Assembly (NCBI GenBank): GCA_004802725.1
Contig: SGPM01000001.1
Span: 124,001 to 188,000, forward strand
Reading direction: 5' to 3'
From: Antrodiella citrinella
Taxonomy: Eukaryota > Basidiomycota > Agaricomycetes > Polyporales > Steccherinaceae
Length of the DNA: 64,000 nucleotides
The notes beneath the pieces were generated by a model. The model made no database searches. It was given only the letters and a program-made list of their open reading frames with translations, and was not told where the DNA came from. Of the stretch, positions 23,874-33,710 are shown one piece after another. How positions within the stretch are numbered: position 1 is the stretch's first letter; every line of letters starts with the position of its first letter. The position numbers were made by a program, and so were the translations under genes.

Positions 23874-24615
23874 GAAGACGCAGTGAGGAGAGGATATGAG
23901 GAGAGGATACGAGTAAGACAACGTGTCTTGGTCTGTGTGATTTGGGATCGTGAAAAGGTTATATAGGGGACAGGGTAAGTATGTCGACAGGGATTCCGAA
24001 TCTATGGTTGTGGCCGTCCCATCGTCAGGTGGCGAGCTGGGGTGACGATTGTAGGCCTCGGAGTACAAGGTCAGCCGTCTCATGGTGCTCCGAGTTTCTA
24101 GTTCTAAATTCCATGAATGCGTACTCGACAGCACTGTTCCTTGAACGTGCCAGCTGGATTTCCTGATAAGACTGGAAGCAAGTAAGTAGACTGGAAGCAA
24201 GTAAGTAGACTGGAAGCAAGTAAGTAGACTGGAAGCAAGTAAGTAGACTGGAAGCAAGTAAGTACGACCTAGCATCCTTATGATCTCAGATCTCCGCAGT
24301 CACGCTTAGTCACGTCATCGATCGCCAAGTTATCGGAGTACAAATACACGTGCAAGTCGTGGGAGTGCCGGGAACCGAGCCTACTAAAGGCTGCGGCCCG
24401 GTCCACCGTTGACAAGTGCTTCCAAGTATCGCTCGTCGACAAATGGTTTGGAAGCTGAAGTCAGCGCCATAGCTATTCCAGAATGGCCGTAACCCTGCAC
24501 ATACTGCACCGCGAGTTGGACATCTATCCTTTCCATTATAAAGGGAACTGCTTGAACAGTCTCTCCACCCGCAAATTACATCCACCTCGTTCTCAACCTC
24601 GTAAAACAAGCAATC
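23874..24615. promoter_or_regulatory. Shared divergent promoter region of the hairpin protein pair
   Basis: 742 bases between the two start codons. Each side has a TATA box at a similar distance: TATATAA on the minus strand (23959-23965, 86 bases from its ATG) and TATAAA on the plus strand (24537-24542, 74 bases from its ATG). Between them lies a five-copy 19-base tandem repeat. The minus-strand frame stays open upstream of 23873 through the repeat, but that is repeat-driven and not called coding. Confidence 0.6.
24170..24264. repeat. Minisatellite, five perfect 19-base copies
   Basis: Unit GACTGGAAGCAAGTAAGTA repeats five times without change at 24170, 24189, 24208, 24227 and 24246. It sits in the shared promoter of the divergent pair. 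Perfect identity between copies means recent expansion or ongoing slippage. Confidence 0.95.
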
Positions 24616-26278
24616 ATGGGTTCGTACTATCTTTCGATCTCTTCCTATTCTGGGATTGACACATCATCAGTGTTTTACCCCGACAACATCCCTCGTCGTG
24701 ACCGCGCTCTGCAGCTGCAGAATGACATTTCCAACCTCCAAACGAGCGCGAAAGAGGCGAAAGACGCTATGGACAAGGAAGACAAGCGCATGGTGCCATT
24801 CATCAACCAAATCTTGAAGAACCACCAGATGAGCACGTTCGACGAGTTGAAGAATAAGCTCGACGGTGTGTTGACGGATGAGCAGAAGAAGGCATACAAC
24901 GATGTGAGTGTGGATGTTGACTTGGCTTCGCAGGCGGCTTTGTAACTCAGCTACCTTGTAGCTCGTCGAAAACAGCTCGAAGATGTCGCAGGGCACAGAT
25001 ACCGCTCTCAGTGAGCATATATCAGTTTTATAATCGTATTCATTGCTGATCTACTGATTTAATGTCGTAGTGGCTATGAGCGGCATTCTGTTGACTTCCG
25101 GTGTTCTCGCAAAAAGTAGGCAGAGTCTCATATGTCCTTTCTCGAGATCATGATGTAGTAAGCTAATCTTTTGGTACTGCAGCTATTGACATCGGAAACT
25201 TCCTTCGCGCCGCCAACATTGTTACTGTGTTTCGTGGATATACGCGAGCTTTCATCACCTTCGTCACGGAAGGAGTCGAGGCGGGCTTGAAGGCCTTCCG
25301 CATCTTGCAAGCTGGATTCAAGTGGGCCACTGGTATGCATTCTCACATGTATCTTGACTTATCATTGATTGCCTTGTTCTGAACCAAACAGAGACCATGG
25401 AAGAGACTAGTACTCTCGCTCGTTACGCAGCGAACTCTAGCCGCTGGCTGAAGATTCTCTCCGTTATCGGTATCTTTGTAGACGCCTTCATTCTCGCATT
25501 CGACGTCAGTATCTGTGGTTTTGAATTTACGGTCACAACAAATCTCACCATTCATTTTTTCACAGTACTTCGTACAGAAGAAACAGAAGGAAGCGTTAGA
25601 TAAAGCTATCACTGAGCTGTATGTTGGACGCATCCTGGTGAAAGTCTTCGCAAGAATGTGTGACGCTATCAAGACTCAGGTACCGTGACGCCGGGCTGGT
25701 CGCACTTTGTTATTTGTCTCTTATCCCATACACAGGACGGAATGATGATCGCTTACCTCATTTTGGTTGGCGACGACGGCACCATCGACCCCGACGACCA
25801 ACGTGCGGCCGACAAGGCATGTGCCAGTCTCTTTTGGTCATAACTTTTGTATGTGAACTCACGCGTTACATAATAGATCGCGAACAAATTCGTTTCATAT
25901 GTACAAGAAGACTGGAAGGAAATCTCCCCCGCCAGTAGTCTCGATCTTCTTCTTACCATGGACCACAAGCGAAGCAGCTGGATGACGGACGATCCAAGCT
26001 ACAATGATGCGCTTGACATGGCGAATAATAAGTTGACCACAGATCCCCCGTCGACGGTATGTTCATTTGCCGTATCACGCTGTCGCTGCCATACTCATGC
26101 CTGCGGTTTTCTGTACTAGGGGAAGGCTTTCCTCAGAGAGGTTTCTTTCAAAGCACCGACAACACTGACCGAGTTGGCGAATGCTCCTCCGCCGTCGTAC
26201 GAGGTCGCGTCAAAGCTCATTCATATGGACGATCTTGACAAGGCCTTCGTCAAAAATAGTTTGGTTCAAGCGTTGTGA
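24616..26278 (+). CDS. Membrane-hairpin protein B, divergent paralogue of protein A
   Basis: Unknown family, about 400 residues in about nine short exons. The N-terminal 96 residues (first exon) include FYPDN-x-PRRDRALQL, the same motif as the divergent gene at 23873, then a charged helical region (SAKEAKDAMDKEDKRM). Splicing gives two hydrophobic stretches, MAMSGILLTSGVLAKTIDI and KILSVIGIFVDAFILAFDYF, separated by amphipathic helices, then KKQKEALDKAITELYV, which parallels the other protein. The C-terminal third is polar and carries TMEETSTLARYAANSS-type helices before and KAFLREVSFKAPT after. No secretion signal is evident. The design suggests membrane insertion of a helical bundle; cargo, target or partner is unknown. 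The ATG has a TATA box 74 bases upstream. Confidence 0.7.
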
Positions 26279-27360
26279 TTGTGATTGTATTACAGTTGGC
26301 TGGCAATCACAAAATACTGCTGCATTCGTAGTAGGATAACCTTCTAGTATCGTTCTGTAAAGACTCTGAAGATGAATGGAGAAAACCTGCTCACTCTCTA
26401 CTAGTAGTGTAGAGTAAATAAGCGAGGGAGAGCATGAGGACCCCTGGATTGGAGTTCGACCAGATTGTGCGTAGGACTAGAGACAGTGACACGCCATAGA
26501 CTCGGAGATGGTGTGGGCATCTGAGGTGTGATCTGGTTTCCCCTTTCCCTCGTATATTGTAGATGTCAGAACGCTTACGCTTATTGTGCCAGTGTCGGTA
26601 CTACCGACTCGATTGGTAGTCTAATATGAGAGTTGAGATGAGTCCATGCGTGAAGTGCATTGTGGAACAGGGAAGCATCGACATTGACAATAGCGAGAAC
26701 TTGGTGAGGTGGACCAGAACAACTCCGAGTATAAGGGAGATACAGTTACAGCTGTTTTGGGAGGATCCGAGTCGTCCGAAATATACTAGTAGCGGCGGCT
26801 CAATTTTCTCAAGTCCTAACGGCGTATACTGCGCTCTTCTCTTGCGGCATCACTGCCTATTGTGTTTGCAAAGAGCTGTACAAAGGAACGACATTCAAGT
26901 GCCACTCCAGCGACGGTCGAGATTCATTTTACAGATTCACGTGACCGCGCCGCGTCGCGTCGTCCTTTTTGGGAACAATGGAGTTCAACTTGAAGCGCGC
27001 CCCTCGTTACGTCGACCATTGTCTTTCTTGCCGCGCACACTGGTCCATTGTGTCTTCGGGAAATCCACTACCCGTTGCTATTGTTCTCAACATTCTTTCG
27101 CTTGGATATTGCCCTTATTCTTCAGAATGGAAGTTCCTTGGACCAGCGTCGACTATGATTATAAAAAACCGGACTGGGATTCACGTTGACTGTCAACCAT
27201 CCGGTGCTCTCGCTTGTTCACTCTCCTTTACGTCCGTTCTTTACCTGCTGGCAGCCTTCTAATAAGACTCTGAGAGCCTCTGCTTCTTTTATTTCTTGCT
27301 CAAGTCACTCTCGAAACCTCGAACTCACGTCCACATCACACCCACATCTGCCATACACCA
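26279..27360. other. Intergenic region with decayed gene fragment
   Basis: Contains the right copy of the direct repeat (26424-26625). A 187-codon frame starts at an ATG just after it (26626-27189) but shows no family features. A TATAAAA at 27160-27166 lies about 195 bases before the SUR7-like start. Confidence 0.55.
26424..26625 (+). pseudogene. Right repeat copy: remnant of the serine-rich gene's 3' end
   Basis: About 84% identical by eye to 21668-21866. From an in-frame ATG it still encodes MRTPGLEFDQIVRRTRDSDTP and a TAG stop at the same place as the parent gene, followed by the same 3' flank. Upstream coding sequence is absent, so this is a fragment without its gene. A three-base insertion after GGGCAT and a diverged stretch near the right end are the main differences. 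Confidence 0.8.
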
Positions 27361-28269
27361 TGATCGCTGGATTCTCGAAGTTTATAAATCAGTTTTTGGC
27401 ACCAGTGCTCGCTCTTACGAGTCTTGTGCTGATTGTACTGGTTTACTTGTCGCCCGTTGTAATGCTCCATACACAAGTTTCCATGCTCACAGTGAGCCCT
27501 GCTAGCTCTGGAGTGGACGGTCCAACATTGTTCTTGGGTCCCCTTGGTGAGTAGCCCCTCCGTCATGTCTCATTTCTGTAAACTCATACCTCTTTTCTCA
27601 CATAAAAGGGTCGTGCGGACGTCCAAACAACGAGGCGGGTGTCGATTGCACTCAGACAAGTGTGCACCCGACATACGGTAAGTTCAATTGCGATGTTGCG
27701 TATTCGGCCTTACTCAATGCGCCTTCCAGACACCTCTGTACTCCCTGGCAATGCACCAGCCTTGCTAAGTGCACCTGTCGCCACTACACCTGTCTTCATT
27801 GCCATCTCGATTGTCTTCAAGATGATCTTCTTCTTCATGTACGCGTTCACCGCGTGGAAACATCGCATGGGCAAGTTCGGGGCGATCTACGAGAAGCCTG
27901 GAGTTCAGTCGGCTACTGTTTGGATTGGCCTCATTGGCTTCATGATTGGTATGTTTTGAATGTGTCCATAGTCGAGGACCGACACTGATGCGAGTTCGCA
28001 ACAAGGGATAACGTGCTTTCTCATCATTCGCATGTGGTTTGGCAAAGCTGTGGAAGACTTCAACATGACCGTTATCACTGAAGGTTCCAACTCAGCACAA
28101 CTCGTCGCAACGACTAGCAATGGCTTTATCAGTGAGTCTGTTTCCTAGCTTCTGCCTGACTCTGAACTGACCACAACTCTCAGTGATCTGGATTGCTTAC
28201 GCCTTCTACGCAATTCCTCTTGTTGCCTCAATGGCCAAGTTGCAAATCATGTCTCCGAAAAAGATGTGA
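27361..28269 (+). CDS. SUR7/PalI-family four-span membrane protein
   Basis: Tetraspan plasma-membrane protein, about 230 residues, four introns. Span 1 is in the N-terminal 35 residues (APVLALTSLVLIVLVYLSPV). An extracellular loop follows with the family-like FLGPLGSCGRP..DC cysteine pattern. Spans 2-4 are PVFIAISIVFKMIFFFMYAF, ATVWIGLIGFMIGITCFLII and IMIWIAYAFYAIPLV. This topology (span, Cys loop, three grouped spans) fits Sur7 eisosome and PalI/Rim9 pH-sensing relatives; which of these cannot be decided. Introns restore LG-SCGR, TY-DTSV, IG-ITCF and FI-MIWI. The C-terminus ends with a short basic tail SPKKM. Confidence 0.72.
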
Positions 28270-28675
28270 TTGATTTTCATTCTCCATACCACCGTATCGA
28301 TATACTTCTGTAGCTTAATATTTTGGACATGCAAGTGTGTAGTCGATGTATCTTGTCACCTTGTATGATAGTGATGTTCTGTGTTCTGCAAGTGCGCTTC
28401 ATCGACGGTGTCGGGATTGACCAAATTAGGTGTGTGAATGACCATAAAAGGGTTAGCGTTGTGCCATTAGGATTGGTTCCGCGCGTTCGCGACACGGCCG
28501 TCAACGTCGACTTTCGACGCGTTCTTGTCCTCCGAATAGATTGTACTGTCAGTAGCAGTCTTTTCTCATCACTCTTGAGCGCGTCCATACCGTCACTGGT
28601 AAGCCCTTGTTCCAATTTTCGTGCCTAATACTATACTACGTAGTTGACAGACCTCAGGAGTCTTCTTGGAAAGCC
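28270..28675. other. Intergenic region
   Basis: 3' UTR of the SUR7-like gene and promoter of the DUF2786 gene. No gene seen. Confidence 0.5.
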
Positions 28676-30719
28676 ATGGGTATCAAGCGTTCATATGATG
28701 ATGATTCTGAGGACGAAGAGAAATACAGAGATGACCCAGATGACTCGGACTACAGCCCTCAAGTCGAAAAACCGCGTGCGGTAAGCTCATTCTCGCTAGC
28801 TGGCCATACTCCCTCGAAACGCGTAGTGGAAACTCATCTCGTTGATACAGAAAAAGCGCGTTAAGATGGAGCCTGTACCGAAGGCGAGGACTCAAGCAAG
28901 GATTATGACACTTGCCACCAATGTTTTACCTGCCCAAGCTGCTGCAAACGAGCGATGTGAGTGTGATTTTGTGTATTTTAGTCGCGTAAACGTTTCTGCA
29001 AAGTTGCTTACACGTCAGAACAGTGAGTGGTGTAGATGCATCCGTCATTTCCAAGATCAAGAAAGCACTTGCTCTTGCTAGTCATACCGGGACAGGTGAG
29101 CAAGAAGCTAAAGCTGCTCTGAGGTATGTGAGTCGCCTTGTAGTGTTTGAAGATGGGGCTGAGGTTCGCCATAGAATGGCCTCAAAGCTTATGACCCAGC
29201 ATAGGTAAGAATCAACAGAGCTGACCTCGCGCTCTGTCACAACTGACATGTCTTCAGCATTGACCAAGCAGATATCCTCGCTGAGGAAGATGAGGCGGAT
29301 CGACTTAAAAGGTATGTCGACCGTTTACCGACTGATTTTGCTGTTTGGGATGTGGAGTGATACATATGACTTATCCATTGCTCGTTTCCACAGAGCCGGC
29401 ATGTCTGTGGTTTCCATTGAAAGCATAAGTGGCAGCCAAATCCGACTGGAAGCTTGGTCCTCACAAGCAGCCCATGCCATGGATATCTTCTTCGATTGCA
29501 AGCATTATACGGAGTCCTTCCGTGACAGCGAACGTCTCCAGTTCCGATTTTATGGCGAGTAATGCGATATTCCTTCATAGAAACAATGAATTTCGAGCCA
29601 TGTAATCTCCTGGCAGGTCTAGCGGAGCAAACTGTAGCTGCGGCTCACGGTTTCGAGATGGTAAGTCTCGGAAGCACTAATCAATGCGATGCTAGTCATG
29701 ATTCCGACCTGTTGTACCAGGCATATAACCTTATTCTAGACCTCAGTCTGCGCAAGAAAGAAGCGAAGGGTATCAGGGGCAAGAAGTACGTGTATCTTTC
29801 ATACAAAAGTGAATGACAACGTTAACACATTCCCAGCACATACCGTCGAGGAATTGGTGATGGTCTATACCAGGTGGCCACAAAAGAGAAGAAACAGGAG
29901 CACCAACGGACGATCATGGCGGAGAAGCAGAAGCTGCTGGACGCCAACCGAGAGGAGAGGGAGGAGGACAAGCGACGTCTGGAGCGCTTGAAAGACCCGA
30001 AGGTCGAGGCCAACAACAATCCTCAGTTGGACAGCACTCCTGCTCCGAAGAAAGACTTCGTCAAGATAGAGGAGGTGGAGGATGAAGATGCGGCGACGCT
30101 GTCAGTTGGTAACAACCAGCCGCTGAAAGACGAAGTCTCCCACATCGTTGAGTCCATTGTTCCTGCAGTGGATTCGGCTCGGTCGCACCTGGACGATTCA
30201 GCACACGTAACAAACGGCGAAGACGACGATGATGGTGATGACGATGACGACGACGAAGGGTATGCACACAGGTGGGATCCACATTTCGGAGGAGCTCCGA
30301 GGAGGAGAGGCTCGTATGAGACAGACACACAATTCGGCAGGGGCTATGACGATGTGGACGACCCTGCTACTCCTCAGCCAGATTTTCGCGATTCCGATGA
30401 CGACTTAGACATGGAGGAGTTAGAGCCAAGGGTGGCAGCCAAAGCTGAACCTGACGCCCCAGCCGATACCTCGCGCGCCGTGAAAGAGGAGACGAACCCC
30501 GGGTGGAAATCCGTTCAGCAGCTCGTCCAGTTCCGGGCGACGTCTGTGGCCATCGCGGACGACTATCTGAAGAAACAGGGCATCAAACTTTCCAAGGGCC
30601 GCTCAAGTCGCTTCGAGCTCAAGCACGACGGAGAGTGGAAGCTTTACAATGAGGGGAAGGAGGACGCGAAGAAGATAGATGTGAAGAGGAAGAGGATAGA
30701 GGCGGCAGAGGATGGTTGA
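28676..30719 (+). CDS. DUF2786-domain protein with acidic C-terminus
   Basis: About 470 residues, roughly eight introns. The N-terminus is acidic (DDDSEDEEKYRDD), followed by a basic KKRVK patch that could be a nuclear signal. The DUF2786 helical domain is rebuilt by splicing: ISKIKKALALASHTGTGEQEAKAAL-R-MASKLMTQH-SIDQADIL. A second fold follows (GSQIRLEAWSSQAA..FFDCKHYTESFRDSERLQFRFYG..LAEQTVAAAHGFEM), of the type often paired with DUF2786. A coiled coil with many Lys/Glu comes next, then a long acidic disordered region with an Asp run near 30240, and a basic C-terminal tail. Fungal DUF2786 proteins have no settled function. Confidence 0.75.
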
Positions 30720-30844
30720 TGCACAGGGTATCTTCGTTTTCGTGATTTATATTTCTTCAGTTCTTGCTCATCTTAAAGTATATTGACCTTAGTACATACA
30801 TTACAGCCTTCGTCTGACTAGTAGAACGGTCCTAGTATATTGAT

Positions 30845-32112
30845 TTACAAGTCCAGATCTTCGTCTGGATCATCGTCGTCAATGTCATCGGCTGAATCTG
30901 GATCGTACAGAATCGACGCAGGAGTCGCACTGATCGGTTGGCCTGTAAGCGGAAGAATATCAGCAGCAGAATATCAGCAGCAGAAGAGGGACAATCCGAA
31001 GACAACGGCGTACCTTCGTGCGCGTATGGAAGCGGCACTTGTGAGCGCGACTGCAACTGCTCTGCAGTGAGATTGAGGTTGAAGGAAACGTTTTTGGTCG
31101 GATCCGGGGCATCCTGTGTATCGTTTAGCACCGTGTCTCAATTGAATAAAAAGGCTGCTTACCTCTTGAGTGACACCCTTCTTCGTCCGCAGTCTCTTCA
31201 GACTTTCCAAGTCCTGCAGCGTACAAGGCGTCGCGTTCAGCGTCGTCCAACCTTCCAGCACCCTCTCAATACCTCGTCGTCTCCCGCCCCCACCATTGTT
31301 CCGTAAAATGACTTCGACTACGATCTCACTGCCCCCGCTACCTTCTCCGCCAGTCCCAAACACGAGCTTTTCGCACTCATGATGCCGTTCGGAGAGCGGC
31401 GAGAAGACGCTCCAGAATTTCTCGGGGGTCGAATGGGGAGGCGGGAGCATGAAGTATGCGGTGGATATGTAGGTGAGGAGCACTGAAGGATAGGCTTTGA
31501 GATGGACGAGGGATGATGAGAACCGCACTTCGGTGAGAAGCGGGATTATAGGACAAGGGGCGAGGACATGGAGGACTAGTCTGGAGGTAGCTGTTATAAA
31601 ATGATGGGCGTTTTGACAAACAACACATTCAAATATATGGTACATACTGGACGCAGGCTTGACGGAAGTAAGGATTTCGCTCAAGAGTTTATACGTCTTG
31701 GCTTGGGATCCAAGATCGGAGAGTAAGATGTCCACAGAATCGATAATGACATCCACGGAGTTGCCATCGTATTCTATACGGCAGCGGAACGTTAACAAAA
31801 TCTCGACAACATAAACTGCGTAGACTGACCTGCTACAGCCTTCAAAATCTGCTCACAAATATCCAGAGGTTCATCACTATAGCCAGGAACATGTGCAGTC
31901 CAATCGAGTATTTGTAGGTTGGAGGACTGCAGTTGTTCCGATGTGACAAACGAAGACGGCTGATGGATGAAGCAAACCAGTAGAACAGGTTTTGTCGCTA
32001 GCGATCTGTCAACTATGCTGCGAAGTATAGGCAAACATGATTGCGCAACAGTCGACTGGAGTACCACAAACGGCGGCGACGCTTTTGAAGAGAACACGGA
32101 CGGAAGGAGCAT
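30845..32112 (-). CDS. ELP5: Elongator complex subunit Elp5
   Basis: Subunit of the Elp456 part of Elongator, which modifies U34 of tRNAs. The start region LLPSVFSSKASPPFVVLQS..AQSCLPILRSIVDRS matches the beginning of Elp5 proteins. The middle holds VDVIIDSVDILLSDLG and the strand-rich RecA-like core. The C-terminus is diagnostic: VSFNLNLTAEQLQSRSQVPLPY followed, after an intron, by GQPISATPASILYDPDSADD and a DDDDPDEDLDL tail, the typical Elp5 ending. Read from the ATG at 32112; a further in-frame ATG at 32172 would add 20 residues. The last intron contains a 14-base duplication (30956-30983). Confidence 0.85.
30956..30983. repeat. 14-base tandem duplication in Elp5 last intron
   Basis: AATATCAGCAGCAG occurs twice head to tail inside the last intron. 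Both copies contain CAGCAG, so several near-acceptor motifs are present on the plus strand, but the gene is on the minus strand. Confidence 0.9.
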
Positions 32113-32271
32113 GGTAGATCGACTTTTGCGAGAGATCTCATCTCGGACGGACCGCCGGAAAATCAAAATCATAAGGTCGGCATACAGCAACACGGTAAAG
32201 TATTAGGTCGTTACACAGACACAACATTGAAATCCCGTACATCGCTCAAAGTAGTCAGAAGCAGCCCATGA

Positions 32272-33230
32272 CTAGGATTTTTGAGACTTTGACCGCTTCT
32301 CCCAGGTCCGCCTATCCAACACCATGACCTTTCTCTTCCATCGCAGTATGCCTACTGTGTCCAACACGCTCTCCTCCTTGAACCCTTCTGCGCGCAGAGC
32401 CTTTCCTGAATATGGCACCACCGTCGTTTCGAGCCCCTTCACTGTCTTGACTTTCGGGCTTGACGTGAACACTTGCTGCAAAGCAAATTGCAGGAGGTCC
32501 GCTTGCATGTTCGCTACCCTGTATGGTGTGTCGACGAAGAAGTGACGGATAACAGCGACGTCTGATGTCCCCTTGGTATAAGAAACCTTGGCCATGGAGT
32601 CTGGGTTTACCATGACCTCGTTTGAGGTTGAATCCGGTGAAGCGTCGACGGCAATGAAGCCGACGAATTTGTCGCCGTATTCAATAATGAAGAGGCAGGA
32701 TGAGGGGGACCGTGCATAGTAGTCCTTAATCTTGATGAGATCCCGTCTACGCAAAGCGTTGTTCATGTTTTCGAAGAAATATTCACGATTGAGCCTGACA
32801 CATGTTTAGTTTCCAATGAAAGGCACAATATAGACGAGACGTACCAGTCGCAACCAAACATGACGGGCATCCACACACTAACAAAGGCAGGGACTGGTGA
32901 CATGTACCCGAACCATCCGTGTTCGGGTTTCGGCCACCAGTTCATGACCTGGACGAAGACACTTGCCAGTGCTACCCAGACGGCCAAAATCAGTGGATTG
33001 GTGTACACTGGAAGCTGTGTTAGGGTCGGAATTCATGCAAGGTGGCCAGTAGACGTACTTTTGATGTTGGCCGCAGTTAAGCCCTCCATCTCCGACTTGC
33101 CAACGTAGAAGCGGACCCGCATCTGGTCCTTCTCCGAATCGTCGAAGACACGAATCCTAGCCTCGGGTCGAGCGACCTCACGGACCTCTTCGACTTCAGC
33201 GACCACAGGTACTTCGGCGACGTCAGCCAT
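32272..33230 (-). CDS. Membrane-associated GNAT-type acetyltransferase
   Basis: About 280 residues, three exons. The N-terminal 57 residues are acidic/hydrophilic (VAEVPVVAEVEEVREVARPE). The second exon codes two hydrophobic stretches (LILAVWVALASVFVQVMNWW and MSPVPAFVSVWMPVMFGCDW), probably membrane spans. The third carries a GNAT fold: RDLIKIKDYYARSPSSC, FIIEYGDKFVGFIAVDA (central strand), then VAVIRHFFVDTPYRVANMQADLLQFAL, which fits strand 4 and the acetyl-CoA loop. The classical RxxGxG is altered to RVANMQ, so acetyl-CoA binding needs testing. The layout recalls NAT8-like membrane acetyltransferases. The gene starts 480 bases from the divergent hydrolase. Confidence 0.72.
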
Positions 33231-33710
33231 GACTATTGGCTTCGTCTGGAGGTTGGACGTGGATGATGGGGGAGAACCGTAGCCTTGAAGATAGCGAAGG
33301 CGGTCTCGAGGTGATATTTGAGGTTAAAGGCATTGTGACAGAGTTGCGGATATCCCCAAGCGCGTGCACGTTCGTCTCCTCAGGTCTCTTCCACGTACGC
33401 ACTTTTCATTTTCGCGTACCTGGCACACACACTGCTGCTACCACACATGCACAGCTTTGCGTCCTTGTTCATGTTCGTATTCATGTTCTTGTCCATCTTT
33501 CCGGATACATATATGTGAACATATGCCGGGTTCTGTAGAGAATGTTTTGGGAACCCGTGCTCTAATGACTAAAGTGCGAGGCTCAGTCTCGTCCAGTCGA
33601 GGGCTCTTCGACACGGCCCGCCGTGAATTCGATCCTGCAAGTTAAATATCTGATTCTTCCACATCCCACTCTACACCCTCTCAAATCACCCCCACTTTCA
33701 CAGATAAATC
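33231..33710. other. Divergent promoter region (GNAT / dienelactone hydrolase)
   Basis: 480 bases between two outward-facing start codons. Open frames here are shadows; no RNA gene seen. Confidence 0.6.

Noticed and set aside
23874..24275. N-terminal extension of hairpin protein A through the minisatellite
   Set aside because: The frame is open because the 19-base unit has no stop in that frame and repeats; the ATG at 23873 aligns with the start of its paralogue and has a TATA box 86 bases upstream.
26626..27189. 187-codon frame starting right after the right repeat
   Set aside because: Composition rich in Arg/Cys/Leu without domains, and it overlaps the TATA region of the SUR7-like gene. 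Position after the repeat is probably chance.
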